NCBI RefSeq assembly: GCF_026340975.1
Contig: NZ_JAPEOS010000003.1
Coordinates: 1,674,001-1,738,000 of the forward strand
Reading direction: 5' to 3'
DNA length: 64,000 nt
Source of the DNA: Streptomyces sp. NBC_01214
GTDB taxonomy: Bacteria > Actinomycetota > Actinomycetes > Streptomycetales > Streptomycetaceae
Within the stretch, counting starts at the first letter, position 1. Each line of letters opens with the position of its first letter. The position numbers and the translations under genes are program-made. Under the pieces are notes generated by a model. That model was not told the DNA's origin. It saw only the letters and a program-made list of their open reading frames with translations, and made no database searches. Below are positions 16,888-25,387 of this stretch, in pieces.

Positions 16888-17070
16888 TCAGTCAGCGGGA
16901 GGGCGGGGAGGCGGGCCGCCGCCCCGCCAGGCGGCGTAGAGGCTGGACACGGCGACGGCGATCGTCGCCAGCGACTCCGGTGTCGTGCCGCGCAGCACCA
17001 GGGCCGCGCCCGTGGCGAGCACGGCGAGGAAGATGATCAGATCCTGACCGCGCTTGGTGGGATCGGGCAT
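16888..17070 (-). CDS. Small membrane protein
   Basis: The product is 60 residues starting MPDPTKRGQD with GGAGA upstream. A hydrophobic segment (LIIFLAVLATGAALVL) is followed by TPESLATIAVAVSSLYAAWR and a Gly/Pro tail. This layout, with ESLATIA-LYAAWRGG, recurs in small Streptomyces membrane proteins of unknown function. It is transcribed divergently from the HTH/protease-fold gene at 17,215. Confidence 0.65.
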   Translation of the reverse strand: MPDPTKRGQDLIIFLAVLATGAALVLRGTTPESLATIAVAVSSLYAAWRGGGPPPRPPAD

Positions 17071-17214
17071 TGAGCAGTCTCCATTCGTGGTGGACGGTGG
17101 CGCCGCTCGAGGAATGCCTCCAGACTCACGCAGTGGAGGGGTGCTGCGGCAGGCGCAGCGGTGCTGCCGGACGGACGGCAGCGGACGACACTTCGGGACG
17201 GGGAGCTGGCTACG

Positions 17215-18438
17215 GTGGGCGAGCTGAAACCGATCGACGACGGGCTTTCGCCCGAGACGGGCGCGCTCGCGGAGGCGTTGCGGGCCCTCTTCGCGGGTCT
17301 GCGGATCTCGACCCGCCGCTATGCGGCACGTCGTGCGTACGACTCCGCCACCGTCTCCCGTTACCTCAGCGGGCGCCGCCTCCCGCCGTGGGACTTCGTG
17401 CGCAACCTGCTGCACGACGTTGCCGAGGAGCGGGGCACCGTACCGACCGAAGAAACTCTCGGGATGCTCCGTTCGCTGCACAGCGCTGCGCTCCAGGCAG
17501 GCGGCTCACCCGGACACAGGGTGCAGCTGTTGGAGCGGCGGCTGGCCGATGCCGACCGGGAGTCGAGGCGGGCGATGGCTCGGGAACGCTGGCTGGAGGG
17601 CACCCTCCAGGACTGTGAGGACCGCCTGCGCGATCTCCAGCTGCGCTACCGGGAGTTGGAATCGGGTCCGGTGCAGGCGTCGGACCCTGCCGATGGGGCG
17701 GCGGGCGAGTACGCCGAGCTGCGCGAAGAGATCCACGAGTTGAACGCGGAGCTGGCGCGGGTGCGGGAGCTGCACCGGCAGGCGGAGCAGCGGTGCGAGC
17801 GGCTGGAGCGCCAGCTCGCTCATGCGGAGGGGCGTGTGGTGCAGCTGGGACCCGGGGATGGCTGGGAGGTGGATGAAGACTTCGTCGCGTCGATCAGCGT
17901 CCGGCTGTGGGACGCGAGCGGTGAGCGGCACCTCGGTAATGGCTTGCTGCTCGACGGTGACACCGTGATCGCGACGAGCCTGGTGGAATCCGAAGAGGCG
18001 GCGAAGCCTGGAGACACCTTCATGGTCGACGCCGGTGCGCGGAGGGTCATGGCCGGGCTGGCCGCCGCCAGGCCCGTTCCAGGGCTCGGGGAGCACCAGA
18101 AGTTTCGGCCCCTTGCGGCGCTGAGCCTGGCGGAGCCCGTTCTCTTCCCGGCCCGGCCGCTGGTCCTCGCTGGGCGTCTGCCGACCGGCACCCGGCTGGT
18201 GGTGAGCGCGCACACCGAGTTGGGGCGGTTCTCGTGCCGACTCGAGGTCGCAGGCCGGACCGGGGATTGGCTGCGCGTGTCAGGAGAAGTGGAGCCTGGC
18301 TTGGGAGGAGCCCCGGCGTTCACGGGAGAAGGTGCGTTCGCGGGGTTGATCGGGGCCAGAACGCGCAACGGGGGCGGCGGGCTGCTGCTGCCCGTTGAGG
18401 TCCTGGTTTCCATGGGAGTCATCGGGCAGGCTCCGTGA
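17215..18438 (+). CDS. HTH, coiled-coil and trypsin-like-fold protein
   Basis: The product is 407 residues from GTG 17,215, which has GGGGAG nine bases upstream; a GTG at 17,161 is a weaker alternative. Residues 1-85 hold an XRE-type helix-turn-helix (ALRALFAGLRISTRRYAARR, then ATVSRYLSGRRLPPWDFVRN). Residues about 100-225 form a long heptad coiled coil (RVQLLERRLADADRESRRAM, ELREEIHELNAELARVRELH). The C-terminal 180 residues resemble the trypsin-like beta-barrel found in similar Streptomyces proteins (VRLWDASGERHLGNGLLLDG, TVIATSLVESEE, GEGAFAGLIGARTRN), but no catalytic His-Asp-Ser set was seen. Probably a DNA-binding sensor rather than a protease. Confidence 0.75.
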   Translation: MGELKPIDDGLSPETGALAEALRALFAGLRISTRRYAARRAYDSATVSRYLSGRRLPPWDFVRNLLHDVAEERGTVPTEETLGMLRSLHSAALQAGGSPGHRVQLLERRLADADRESRRAMARERWLEGTLQDCEDRLRDLQLRYRELESGPVQASDPADGAAGEYAELREEIHELNAELARVRELHRQAEQRCERLERQLAHAEGRVVQLGPGDGWEVDEDFVASISVRLWDASGERHLGNGLLLDGDTVIATSLVESEEAAKPGDTFMVDAGARRVMAGLAAARPVPGLGEHQKFRPLAALSLAEPVLFPARPLVLAGRLPTGTRLVVSAHTELGRFSCRLEVAGRTGDWLRVSGEVEPGLGGAPAFTGEGAFAGLIGARTRNGGGGLLLPVEVLVSMGVIGQAP

Positions 18439-18777
18439 GAAGGTCGGCACGGGCCCTGTTACGCGGGTGGAGCCTGGATCAGGAGTACGGAACCTTGCCG
18501 AGGTCCAGAGCGCAGCGGGCAGTGAGGCCCCGGCATCCCGTTACAGCTCCGGACGCGCTACTGAAGCCCGTAGACAGCGTGTACGCCATGGCCACGCTCA
18601 TGCGGCCACCGGCTCCGCGCACGGGCAGCGGTTGAGCATCGGCCCCGCGTTGAACGTCATGCCAAGGCAAGAGCCCTACACGGTTCGCTCTCCGAGTGTC
18701 CGCCCGCCCCTGCCGCACGCCCGCCCGCCGGAATGCCTAAGTGCGAGAGTGTTCTCCCAAGTGCTGAGAGCGAGTTG

Positions 18778-19235
18778 GCCGTACGGTCGTTCCCGCTGGA
18801 ACTCGGCATCGACGTCCCGGGCCGGGTCGAGCGCGTGACGGGACACGCCGATCCGCACTGGGCCACCCTCACCGGCCAGCCGTTGAGGGGCATGGTGGGG
18901 AACGCGGGGACGGCGTGCCCGTCGGGTTCGACGCGGGCCTGCTCCACGTCTACGGCCTGCGCGTCCCCGAGGTCGCGGCCTGCGTTCGGGCCCGGTTCGG
19001 CGACATCCTCGACCTGCCGGCGGGCCGGATCGGGGAACTGGCCGCCCTTGCGCGAGATGCTCCAGTCCGTCGCCCGAAGCGAGTTCGCCGACATCGCCGA
19101 CGCCCTGATGGACCGCGTGCAGACACTCGCCGGACGATGGCCCCCCGTTCCACCCGGTGTTGACAGGAGCACAGGAGAGCGGCCCGTGCCTCTGTCCGGG
19201 TCGGGCTCCTCCCCGACCCGGTGCGTCAACTGGAG
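18778..19235 (+). pseudogene. Frameshifted gene of unknown family
   Basis: Coding-like sequence alternates between two frames. First VRSFPLELGIDVPGRVERVT with GHADPHWATLTGQ; then, from about 18,912, PVGFDAGLLHVYGLRVPEVA with CVRARFGDILDL; then back, from about 19,050, LREMLQSVARSEFADIADAL with MDRVQTLAGRWPP. Joined, they give one plausible soluble protein with compensating shifts. Family not recognised. Confidence 0.45.
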
Positions 19236-19364
19236 ACCCCACCCGCAAGAAGGTGGGACAGCGAGTGCGGGGAGCCGCACCAGGAGGGGCCGCTCTCAGC
19301 CCCGTGGCGCTGCTGGCTGTGGGCAGGTCCGGCAGCCGTCAGACGTCGCCGGGCACCGCCCCGG

Positions 19365-19650
19365 TCAGCAGCCTCCAGCCCGCCACCGAAGCGGGCCTTC
19401 GTGACGCGCCCGCGCCGTATCCGCAGCCGGCCCGGTGCCGGGGGAGGGGCAGGCGAGGTGGGAGCCGATCCGGAACCACATCTTGCCGGCGGCCCGGCGG
19501 ATCTCCTCGCTCCGGGTGACGTCATCGAGCAGTCTGAGGAGCCCCATCAACGCCCGCGCCTCGTCTGCGCTGATGAGTTTCAGGCGTGGTTCGGTGACGC
19601 AGTCGAGGAGGTTGTCCAGAAGGCGCAGTGTCTCGTCCGTGCTGGGGACA
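19365..19650 (-). pseudogene. Fragment of a helical hypothetical gene
   Basis: A minus-strand frame has a natural-looking sequence: ETLRLLDNLLDCVTEPRLKL, ISADEARALMGLLRLLDDVT and SEEIRRAAGKMWFRIGSHL. It has no ATG or GTG at the correct place. An upstream ATG at about 19,681 (MWAAFHRDLGLS) is in another frame, so the gene is probably frameshifted. Unknown function. Confidence 0.45.
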
Positions 19651-19776
19651 ACCCCAGGTCACGGTGGAACGCCGCCCACATCAGGGGCTGCTGACCTCGG
19701 GTGTGTGGTGGGCGGATGGCGATCCGTGTGAGGGGCGACGTGCCAAGGATGCCGCGGGTGTGGTCGCTGACGTGGG

Positions 19777-20379
19777 TCAGTCTGTTTTGGTCTGGGTGCG
19801 GCGGGCGTAGGCGCGGGCCGCGCGGGCGCGGTCGCCGCAGCGGGTGGAGCACCAGTGGCGCCGTCCGTGGCGCAGGAGGTAGCGGCTGCAGGGGGCGGAG
19901 CGGCAGGCGGTGAGGCGCTCGGCGTCGGGTCCGGTGAGCAGGTCGGCGGCGTTGGCGGCGAGGACGGCGAGGGCGTGCTCGACGATCTGGGTGACGGGGT
20001 GGGCTGCCTCGCGGTACAGGCCGCGGTCCGGGTCCCAGTGGAGGAGGGAGGCGGCGGGGGCTCGCGTGAGGGCGTCGTTGACGGCGGTCAGCGCGGCGGC
20101 TGGGGCTGGCAGCCCGGCGGCATGGGCGGCGAGCAGGGCGCGGATCTGTTCGCGCAGGGAGCGGAGCCGGCTGGCGCACGTCTCGATCAGCCCGGTGTCG
20201 GCGGGGGCGAGACCCCGGTCAACGAGCCACTGTTCGGCGGCGGCGGGGGTGGCGAGGAGGTCGACGGAGTGTCCGCCGGGCAGGGTGACGCAGCTGTTGG
20301 CGAGGTCGAGGGCGGGGTACTGCTCGGCGCCCGGCGCGGGGGGCGGTTCGGGGGTCGCGATCTCGTCCATGACCCTCAT
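19777..20379 (-). CDS. CGNR zinc-finger (ABATE-domain) regulator
   Basis: The product is about 200 residues. The N-terminal ABATE-type part has ALDLANSCVTLPGGHSVDLL and a long helical middle. The C-terminus holds the CGNR treble-clef motif: CRSAPCSRYLLRHGRRHWCS, then TRCGDRARAARAYARR. Proteins of this type bind DNA and often regulate stress or resistance genes. The start is MRVMDEIATP (20,379); a second ATG lies nine bases further on. It is divergent from the metallo-beta-lactamase-fold gene at 20,492, with an inverted repeat between them, so it probably regulates both. Confidence 0.85.
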   Translation of the reverse strand: MRVMDEIATPEPPPAPGAEQYPALDLANSCVTLPGGHSVDLLATPAAAEQWLVDRGLAPADTGLIETCASRLRSLREQIRALLAAHAAGLPAPAAALTAVNDALTRAPAASLLHWDPDRGLYREAAHPVTQIVEHALAVLAANAADLLTGPDAERLTACRSAPCSRYLLRHGRRHWCSTRCGDRARAARAYARRTQTKTD

Positions 20380-20450
20380 GGTACAACCCCACATTTTCCA
20401 TGATGCTCACGTTAAGGCTTGTGTTCATCCATGAGAACCGCCTATCGTCA

Positions 20451-20480
20451 CTCACGGATGAACTATCACCTATCCGTGAG
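20451..20480. promoter_or_regulatory. Candidate operator between CGNR and MBL genes
   Basis: The inverted repeat CTCACGGAT (20,451-20,459) and ATCCGTGAG (20,472-20,480), 12-base spacer, lies 11 bases before the GTG of the MBL gene. Further half-site-like TCATCCATGAG lies at 20,425-20,435. Confidence 0.5.
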
Positions 20481-20491
20481 GCGCGTGTTTC

Positions 20492-21283
20492 GTGACTGCC
20501 ACCAGCACCACCCCCGAACAGTTCCCCGTCCGCGTCTTCGGCGGCCCTACCGCCCTTCTCGAGTACGGCGGTCTGCGGTTCCTGACCGACCCGACCTTCG
20601 ACGCTCCCGGCGACTACCGGAGGTCGGGCGCCCCGCTCCTGGTCAAGACCGCACCCTCCAACGGCACCCCCGATGACCTGGGCCGCATCGACGTGGTCCT
20701 GCTCTCCCACGACGAGCACGCCGACAACCTCGACACCTCCGGCCGGGCCCTGCTCGCCGACGTCCCCCTCACCCTCACCACCCCCGGCGGCGGACAGCGC
20801 CTGGGAGTCAACGCGAGGGGCCTGGCCGACTGGGAGTCCATCGAGCTCGACCGCCCCGACGGCGGCACCGTCACCGTCACCGGCGTACCCGCCATCCACG
20901 GCCCCGGACCGCGCGAGGAGATCGAGCCGATCGCCGGGCAGGTCGTCGGCTTCGTCCTGACCGGCGAAGGACTGCCCACCATCTACGTCAGCGGCGACAA
21001 CGCCTCCCTCGACCTGGTCAAGGAGATCGCCGCACGCTACGCCCCCATAGACACCGCCATCCTGTTCGCCGGCGCTCCCCGCATCCCCGTCCTCTTCGAC
21101 GGCGAACCGCTCGTCCTGGACAGCGCCCAGGCCGCCGAAGCCGCCGAGATCCTCGGCGCCCGCCGGGTCGTCCCCGTCCACTACGACAGCTGGGCCCACT
21201 TCACCGAAGGCCGTGACCAGCTGATCGCGGCCTTCACCGCAGCCGGCCTCGGCGACCGCCTGGACCTGGGCGACACCGACTGA
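20492..21283 (+). CDS. Metallo-beta-lactamase-fold hydrolase (UlaG-like)
   Basis: The product is 263 residues from GTG 20,492. The metal motif is LSHDEHADNLD (His73, Asp74, His76, Asp78), followed by GVPAIHGPGP, the YVSGDNAS strand with the bridging Asp, and RVVPVHYDSWAHF near the C-terminus. The first strands (VRVFGGPTALLEYGGLRFLT with DP) match the UlaG/RNase-Z-like branch. The substrate is unknown. It pairs with the divergent CGNR regulator, so it may be an inducible detoxification enzyme (inference). Confidence 0.85.
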   Translation: MTATSTTPEQFPVRVFGGPTALLEYGGLRFLTDPTFDAPGDYRRSGAPLLVKTAPSNGTPDDLGRIDVVLLSHDEHADNLDTSGRALLADVPLTLTTPGGGQRLGVNARGLADWESIELDRPDGGTVTVTGVPAIHGPGPREEIEPIAGQVVGFVLTGEGLPTIYVSGDNASLDLVKEIAARYAPIDTAILFAGAPRIPVLFDGEPLVLDSAQAAEAAEILGARRVVPVHYDSWAHFTEGRDQLIAAFTAAGLGDRLDLGDTD

Positions 21284-21613
21284 CCAACCCCCTCCCGGAT
21301 GGCCAATTCGTGGTGTGCATGCGGAGGCGGCCGGTCGTCGTTGCGATGGCACAGGACGGATGGAGGCGTTCGGCGTGGGACAGAACGACAGCTCGATGTT
21401 CCGCACCGACACCAACGGGGTGCCGCATCGACACCAACGGGGTGGCGGTCCTCCACCAACGGGGCGGCGGTCCTCCGGCTGCCTCAGACGGGCCCTCTCC
21501 GCGGCAGTCGACCGGGCGGGGGCGTCCGGCCGGCTGACCGGGGGAGGGGCGCACGGTTCCTGCTGTATATTGGATCTTGCGCTCGCGGCCGTCGATGACG
21601 GTTGTGGAGCCTG
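21284..21613. other. Intergenic with degenerate repeats
   Basis: CACCAACGGGGTG-like units recur about four times between 21,408 and 21,475. A possible -10 element TATATT is at 21,565-21,570, about 45 bases before the tRNA-like gene. Confidence 0.45.
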
Positions 21614-21683
21614 GCGTTGGTGGTCCAAGGAAAGACATCCCACTTCCCGTGGGGGAATGCAGGTGCAAGGCCTGCCCAGCGCT
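21614..21683 (+). tRNA. Divergent stand-alone tRNA-Gly (anticodon TCC)
   Basis: The 70-base sequence folds as a cloverleaf. The acceptor stem GCGTTGG/CCAGCGC is complete (one U-G pair). The D stem is GTC/GAC around CAAGGAAA with G18G19. The anticodon stem TCCCA/TGGGG encloses CTTCCCG, anticodon TCC at 21,645-21,647. The variable loop is GAAT, and the T stem GCAGG/CCTGC encloses TGCAAGG. U8, A14, an A15-U48 Levitt pair and G53-C61 are kept. G1-C72, C2-G71, U73 and C35-C36 match known bacterial glycine identity elements. Deviations: G at position 55 instead of U and G at 38. CCA is not encoded. A strong terminator follows six bases downstream. Found by hand folding, not by a covariance model. 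Confidence 0.72.
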
Positions 21684-21688
21684 CGATC

Positions 21689-21722
21689 AAGGCCCCGGCC
21701 TCCTCACGGAGACCGGGGCCTT
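21689..21722 (+). terminator. Intrinsic terminator of the tRNA-like gene
   Basis: AAGGCCCCGG pairs with CCGGGGCCTT, and the inner CTCC/GGAG continues the stem across one mismatch to a TCAC loop. TTT follows. It lies six bases after the tRNA 3' end. Confidence 0.85.
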
Positions 21723-21724
21723 TG

Positions 21725-22425
21725 CACTGGGAGGACGCGTACGCCGGGCGGCGCCGCGGCGACCAAGGTCAAGGTCAAGGTCAATGCCAAGGGCGCGGTG
21801 GTCAGGCCGCAACCTGCGGCCACAAGAGGCAGTTTCGCCAGCCAGTCCCTGGCCGTGTGTACGATTTCGGGCCGTTCGGCGAGCCCGGCCACACCCCCAG
21901 CAACGGTCCGCGCCCGACATCGAACCGCCGATCCACTGCTGCCGGTCGGCCACGTCGACGAACACCCCGCGGGCCACCGGATGCGCCGACGGCACGACGA
22001 GACACAGCGCGCGTTCGGTGACCGTCTCCCACGTCAACGGGGGGGCGATTCCTCGTCCGGCGTGCGGAAGGGCAGCATCGACACCAGCAATGCGGGGTCG
22101 ATGCTGCCCGGCCACAGGCCCGGCACAGCGCCGGAGCGGTGCCTTCGCGGCTGCCGACGTGCACGTGGGGATCGCTGTGCCACAGCGCGGCGAGGGGCGT
22201 GCGGCACCAGGGGCGTACCCGCGCTGGGGAACCAGCCGAGGCGCACGGTGTCACCCGCCTCCGGCAGGCCGGACAGCTCGCGGACGGCGGCGTCGATCTC
22301 GTCGAGCACGACCGCCGCGCGACGCATCACGCCCCGTCCGGCCGCGGTCAGCCGTACGCCGCCGCTCCAGCAGCTCCGCGCCCGCGTACCGCTCGATCGA
22401 GACTGCCCGATCGAGACGGCCAACT
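21725..22425 (-). pseudogene. Decayed LysR-family regulator
   Basis: Pieces in three frames give a LysR protein in order: GVRLTAAGRGVMRRAAVVLD with EIDAAVRELSGLPEAG and VRLGWFPSAGTPLVPHA; then SIDPALLVSMLPFRTPDEES; then LTWETVTERALCLVVPSAHP and RGVFVDVAD; then GLAERPEIVHTARDWLAKLP with AAGCGLTTAPLAL. The N-terminal helix-turn-helix is incomplete and several frameshifts are needed. A small hexamer repeat (AAGGTC)3 at 21,765-21,782 lies in the C-terminal part. Confidence 0.7.
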
Positions 22426-22711
22426 ATGCTGCTCGACGTGGTCCAGGCCGGGGCTGCAATGGCCGACACTGGAGTTCCAGGGGCTGCAACATGGTTGGTC
22501 CTGACACGGTTCCCACCGCGGGGCGTCAGGGCCGAGCCGTTGGTGCAGGCGCTCAGCACTGCCCTCGGAGCAAGGGGAGCTAGCGTGGCCCGGAGCGAGC
22601 TGGCTGCCGAGTTTGTCCGCACGGCTCGCCGGAATCCTGCCACGAGTAGCGGTCTAGCATGAAGAGCGAGGCTTCATCTCCTGGCCCGGCCCATAGCGGC
22701 AGGAGGCTGGT
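22426..22711. other. Intergenic upstream of the GH15 gene
   Basis: No gene recognised. The right end carries AGGAGG (22,700-22,705), the ribosome site for 22,712. Confidence 0.45.
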
Positions 22712-24547
22712 ATGGCGTTCGACACGACTGGTTTCGAGCAGGCGGACGGCGGCCGTTACATCCCGATCTCCGAGCACGGCCTGATCGGCGATCTTCGTAC
22801 GACCGCTCTGGTCGGCACGAACGGCACCATCGACTGGTACTGCTGCCCGCGCTTCGATGCGCCCAGTGTCTTCGGGGCCATCCTCGACGCCGACCGGGGC
22901 GGCTCGTTCGAGTTGGCCGCCGAGGTCCCGACGCGCACCAGGCAGTTCTACTTCCCCGACACGAACGTGCTGATCACACGGTTCTTTGCCGCGGACGGGG
23001 TGGCGGAGATCCAGGACTTCATGCCCGTGGTCGACGAGTCGCGCGAGGCGGCCCGGCACCGGCTGATCCGACGGGTGGTCTGCGTCCGCGGAACCATTCC
23101 GTTCAGGGCGCGGATCGCACCCCGCTTCGGTTACGGCGCCGAAACGCACACCACGCACCTCGAAGGCCATACGGCGGTGTTCCGCTCGCCGTCACTGGCG
23201 CTCGCGCTGACCGCCACCGCACCGCTGGAAGCCGACGGCCTGGACGTGTGGTCGCACTTCAAGCTCCTCGAGGGCGAGTCCCACGTGTTCGCCCTCGACC
23301 AGATCGGCGACGGCGTCCCGCCCCGGGCGTGCCCGCGCGCCGAGGCGCAGGAGCAGGCCGAGGCGACCGTCCGGTTCTGGCGCCACTGGCTCGCCGGTTC
23401 CCGCTATCACGGGCGGTGGCGGGAGATGGTGAACCGCTCCGCGCTGGTGCTGAAACTGCTCACCTACGCGCCGACCGGTGCGATCGTTGCCGCACCCACC
23501 ACCAGCCTGCCCGAGCAGATCGGCGGCGGACGCAACTGGGACTACCGCTATGTCTGGGTCCGCGACGCCGCCTTCTGCGTCTACGCGATGCTGCGCCTGG
23601 GATTCACCTCGGAGGCCGAGGCGTTCATGGGGTTCATCTCCGAGCGGGGCATCCTGCGGGGCACGGGGGAGACCGGCCCGTTGCAGATCATGTACGGCAT
23701 CGACGGACGCACCGACCTGCCCGAATATGAGCTGCCGCACCTGGAGGGATACCTCGGCTCCGCACCGGTGCGGGTGGGCAACGCCGCCACCGGACAGCTC
23801 CAGCTGGACATCTACGGTGCGCTGATCGACTCGATCTACCTCTACGACAAGTGGGGGCAGCCGATCAGCAGTGACCGCTGGGACGAGGTCGGTGCCGTGG
23901 TGGACTGGCTGTGCGAGCACTGGGACCAGCCCGACGAGGGCGTGTGGGAGACCAGAGCGGGCCGGCGGAACTTCGTGTACTCGCGTCTGATGTGCTGGGT
24001 GGCACTGGAGCGCGCGATGCGCATGGCGAACCGCCGCGGTCTGCCGGCGGACCTGACCCGCTGGCGGGAATCCCGGGACGCGATCTACCGACAGATCATG
24101 CGGCGTGGCTGGTCGGCCGAGCGAGGGGCGTTCGTCCAGGGACTGGACGACCACGTGCTGGACGCCTCGCTGCTGATGATGCCGATGGCCAAGTTCGTCT
24201 CGCCCACCGACCCCAAGTGGCTCTCCACCCTAAACGCGCTCACCACGGACCTGGTCTCCGACTCGCTGGTGTACCGCTACGACCCGACCGCAAGCCCGGA
24301 CGGCCTGCGCGGCCCCGAGGGCACCTTCTCGATCTGCTCCTTCTGGTACGTGGAGTCACTGGCCCGCGCAGGCCGGCTGGAGGAGGCCAGGCTCGCCTTC
24401 GAGAAGATGCTCACCTACGCCAACCACCTCGGCCTGTTCGCAGAGGAGATCGGCCCGACCGGCGAACAACTGGGCAACTTCCCCCAAGCCTTCACCCACC
24501 TCTCACTGATCAGCGCCGCTTTCAACCTCGACCGTGCGCTCGGCTGA
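22712..24547 (+). CDS. Glycoside hydrolase family 15 (glucoamylase/trehalase type)
   Basis: The product is 611 residues with AGGAGG six bases before the ATG, full length for cytoplasmic GH15 enzymes. The N-terminal beta-sandwich shows YIPISEHGLIGDLRTTALVG with NGTIDWYCCPRFDAPSVFGA. The (alpha/alpha)6 barrel begins near residue 245 and contains GGGRNWDYRYVWVRDAAFCV, IMYGIDGRTDLPEYELPHLE with GYLGSAPVRVGNAATGQLQL, and EGTFSICSFWYVESLARAGR near the end with the GLFAEEIGPTGEQLGNFPQA block that carries a catalytic Glu. It hydrolyses alpha-glucosidic bonds of maltodextrin or trehalose; the substrate cannot be fixed from sequence. No signal peptide, monocistronic. Confidence 0.93.
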   Translation: MAFDTTGFEQADGGRYIPISEHGLIGDLRTTALVGTNGTIDWYCCPRFDAPSVFGAILDADRGGSFELAAEVPTRTRQFYFPDTNVLITRFFAADGVAEIQDFMPVVDESREAARHRLIRRVVCVRGTIPFRARIAPRFGYGAETHTTHLEGHTAVFRSPSLALALTATAPLEADGLDVWSHFKLLEGESHVFALDQIGDGVPPRACPRAEAQEQAEATVRFWRHWLAGSRYHGRWREMVNRSALVLKLLTYAPTGAIVAAPTTSLPEQIGGGRNWDYRYVWVRDAAFCVYAMLRLGFTSEAEAFMGFISERGILRGTGETGPLQIMYGIDGRTDLPEYELPHLEGYLGSAPVRVGNAATGQLQLDIYGALIDSIYLYDKWGQPISSDRWDEVGAVVDWLCEHWDQPDEGVWETRAGRRNFVYSRLMCWVALERAMRMANRRGLPADLTRWRESRDAIYRQIMRRGWSAERGAFVQGLDDHVLDASLLMMPMAKFVSPTDPKWLSTLNALTTDLVSDSLVYRYDPTASPDGLRGPEGTFSICSFWYVESLARAGRLEEARLAFEKMLTYANHLGLFAEEIGPTGEQLGNFPQAFTHLSLISAAFNLDRALG

Positions 24548-24762
24548 CGCAGCATCACTCCCGGGCCATCGGTGCCCGACGAGTACGGCGGCCCAAGGCA
24601 GCCGGACGCCCGAAGGTTTCCTGACTCCAGGCCGCACGGGCACCGACTTGCCCCTCAGGCCGGCCGTAGCTTGGGCTGCTGGAACGTCTGTGAGCAGGGC
24701 GCCGCCCACCGACCTCAACATGAGCTTTGAAGGCTCACTGGTGGATGAAACCTGCATTTGCG

Positions 24763-25269
24763 TCATGGGGTGTCCAGCTCGGTACCGATGGCGCCTGCGG
24801 ATTGGAGTGCTTGGCCCAGGTTCGCGGCGAGGATGCGGGGGTGTCGCCGCCACCACCACATCTCCGGGGAGAATGACCCGTGGCACTGTGCCATGGCTAT
24901 GCCGTCGTCATCGACCGTCGCGGCGCAGAACCGTTTGTCCAGCTCCCGAATCCTCTGCGTCCACACCAATACGGTGCGGTCGTCCAGCAGCAACCACGCC
25001 TCGTGGAGCCAGTTCCTGCAGTAGAGGTCGTTGCTGTACTCCTCGACTACGTCCGTGTAGCCGCGCTCGACTTCTCGTACCAGCCATGCCCACTGGTTGA
25101 CCATGTCGGCGACAGTGAAGGCCGTGCTCCATCCACGCTGGTGGAGCCGTACCTGCTCGATGGCCTGCCCGTCGGGGAGGGCCAGAGTGAGCGGGGCCGC
25201 CGAGGAAGGGTCGGACACGGTCAGGGGCGGGCCGGCCGTTCCTGCCGGGCCTGCTGGCACTGCTTGCAC
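24763..25269 (-). CDS. Conserved hypothetical protein
   Basis: The product is about 168 residues from a GTG at 25,269. Visible blocks are LTLALPDGQAIEQVRLHQRG, WSTAFTVADMVNQWAWLVRE with VERGYTDVVEEYSNDLYCRN, LLLDDRTVLVWTQRIRELDK and MWWWRRHPRILAANLGQAL. Many Trp and a helical pattern indicate a folded soluble protein. No family is recognised. It lies just outside the transposition module on the opposite strand. The N-terminal 20 residues (Pro/Ala/Gly) may not be real. Confidence 0.6.
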   Translation of the reverse strand: MQAVPAGPAGTAGPPLTVSDPSSAAPLTLALPDGQAIEQVRLHQRGWSTAFTVADMVNQWAWLVREVERGYTDVVEEYSNDLYCRNWLHEAWLLLDDRTVLVWTQRIRELDKRFCAATVDDDGIAMAQCHGSFSPEMWWWRRHPRILAANLGQALQSAGAIGTELDTP

Positions 25270-25387
25270 AGGGGGTTTCTCTTGGGGTGGATGGGCTGTG
25301 GTGTGACGTGGGGTGAAGTCGGTTCGTTGAGCTCCTGGGACTCGTTCTCGGGGGGTGTGGCTCTGCGGCGGGTTGTTGCACGACTCG

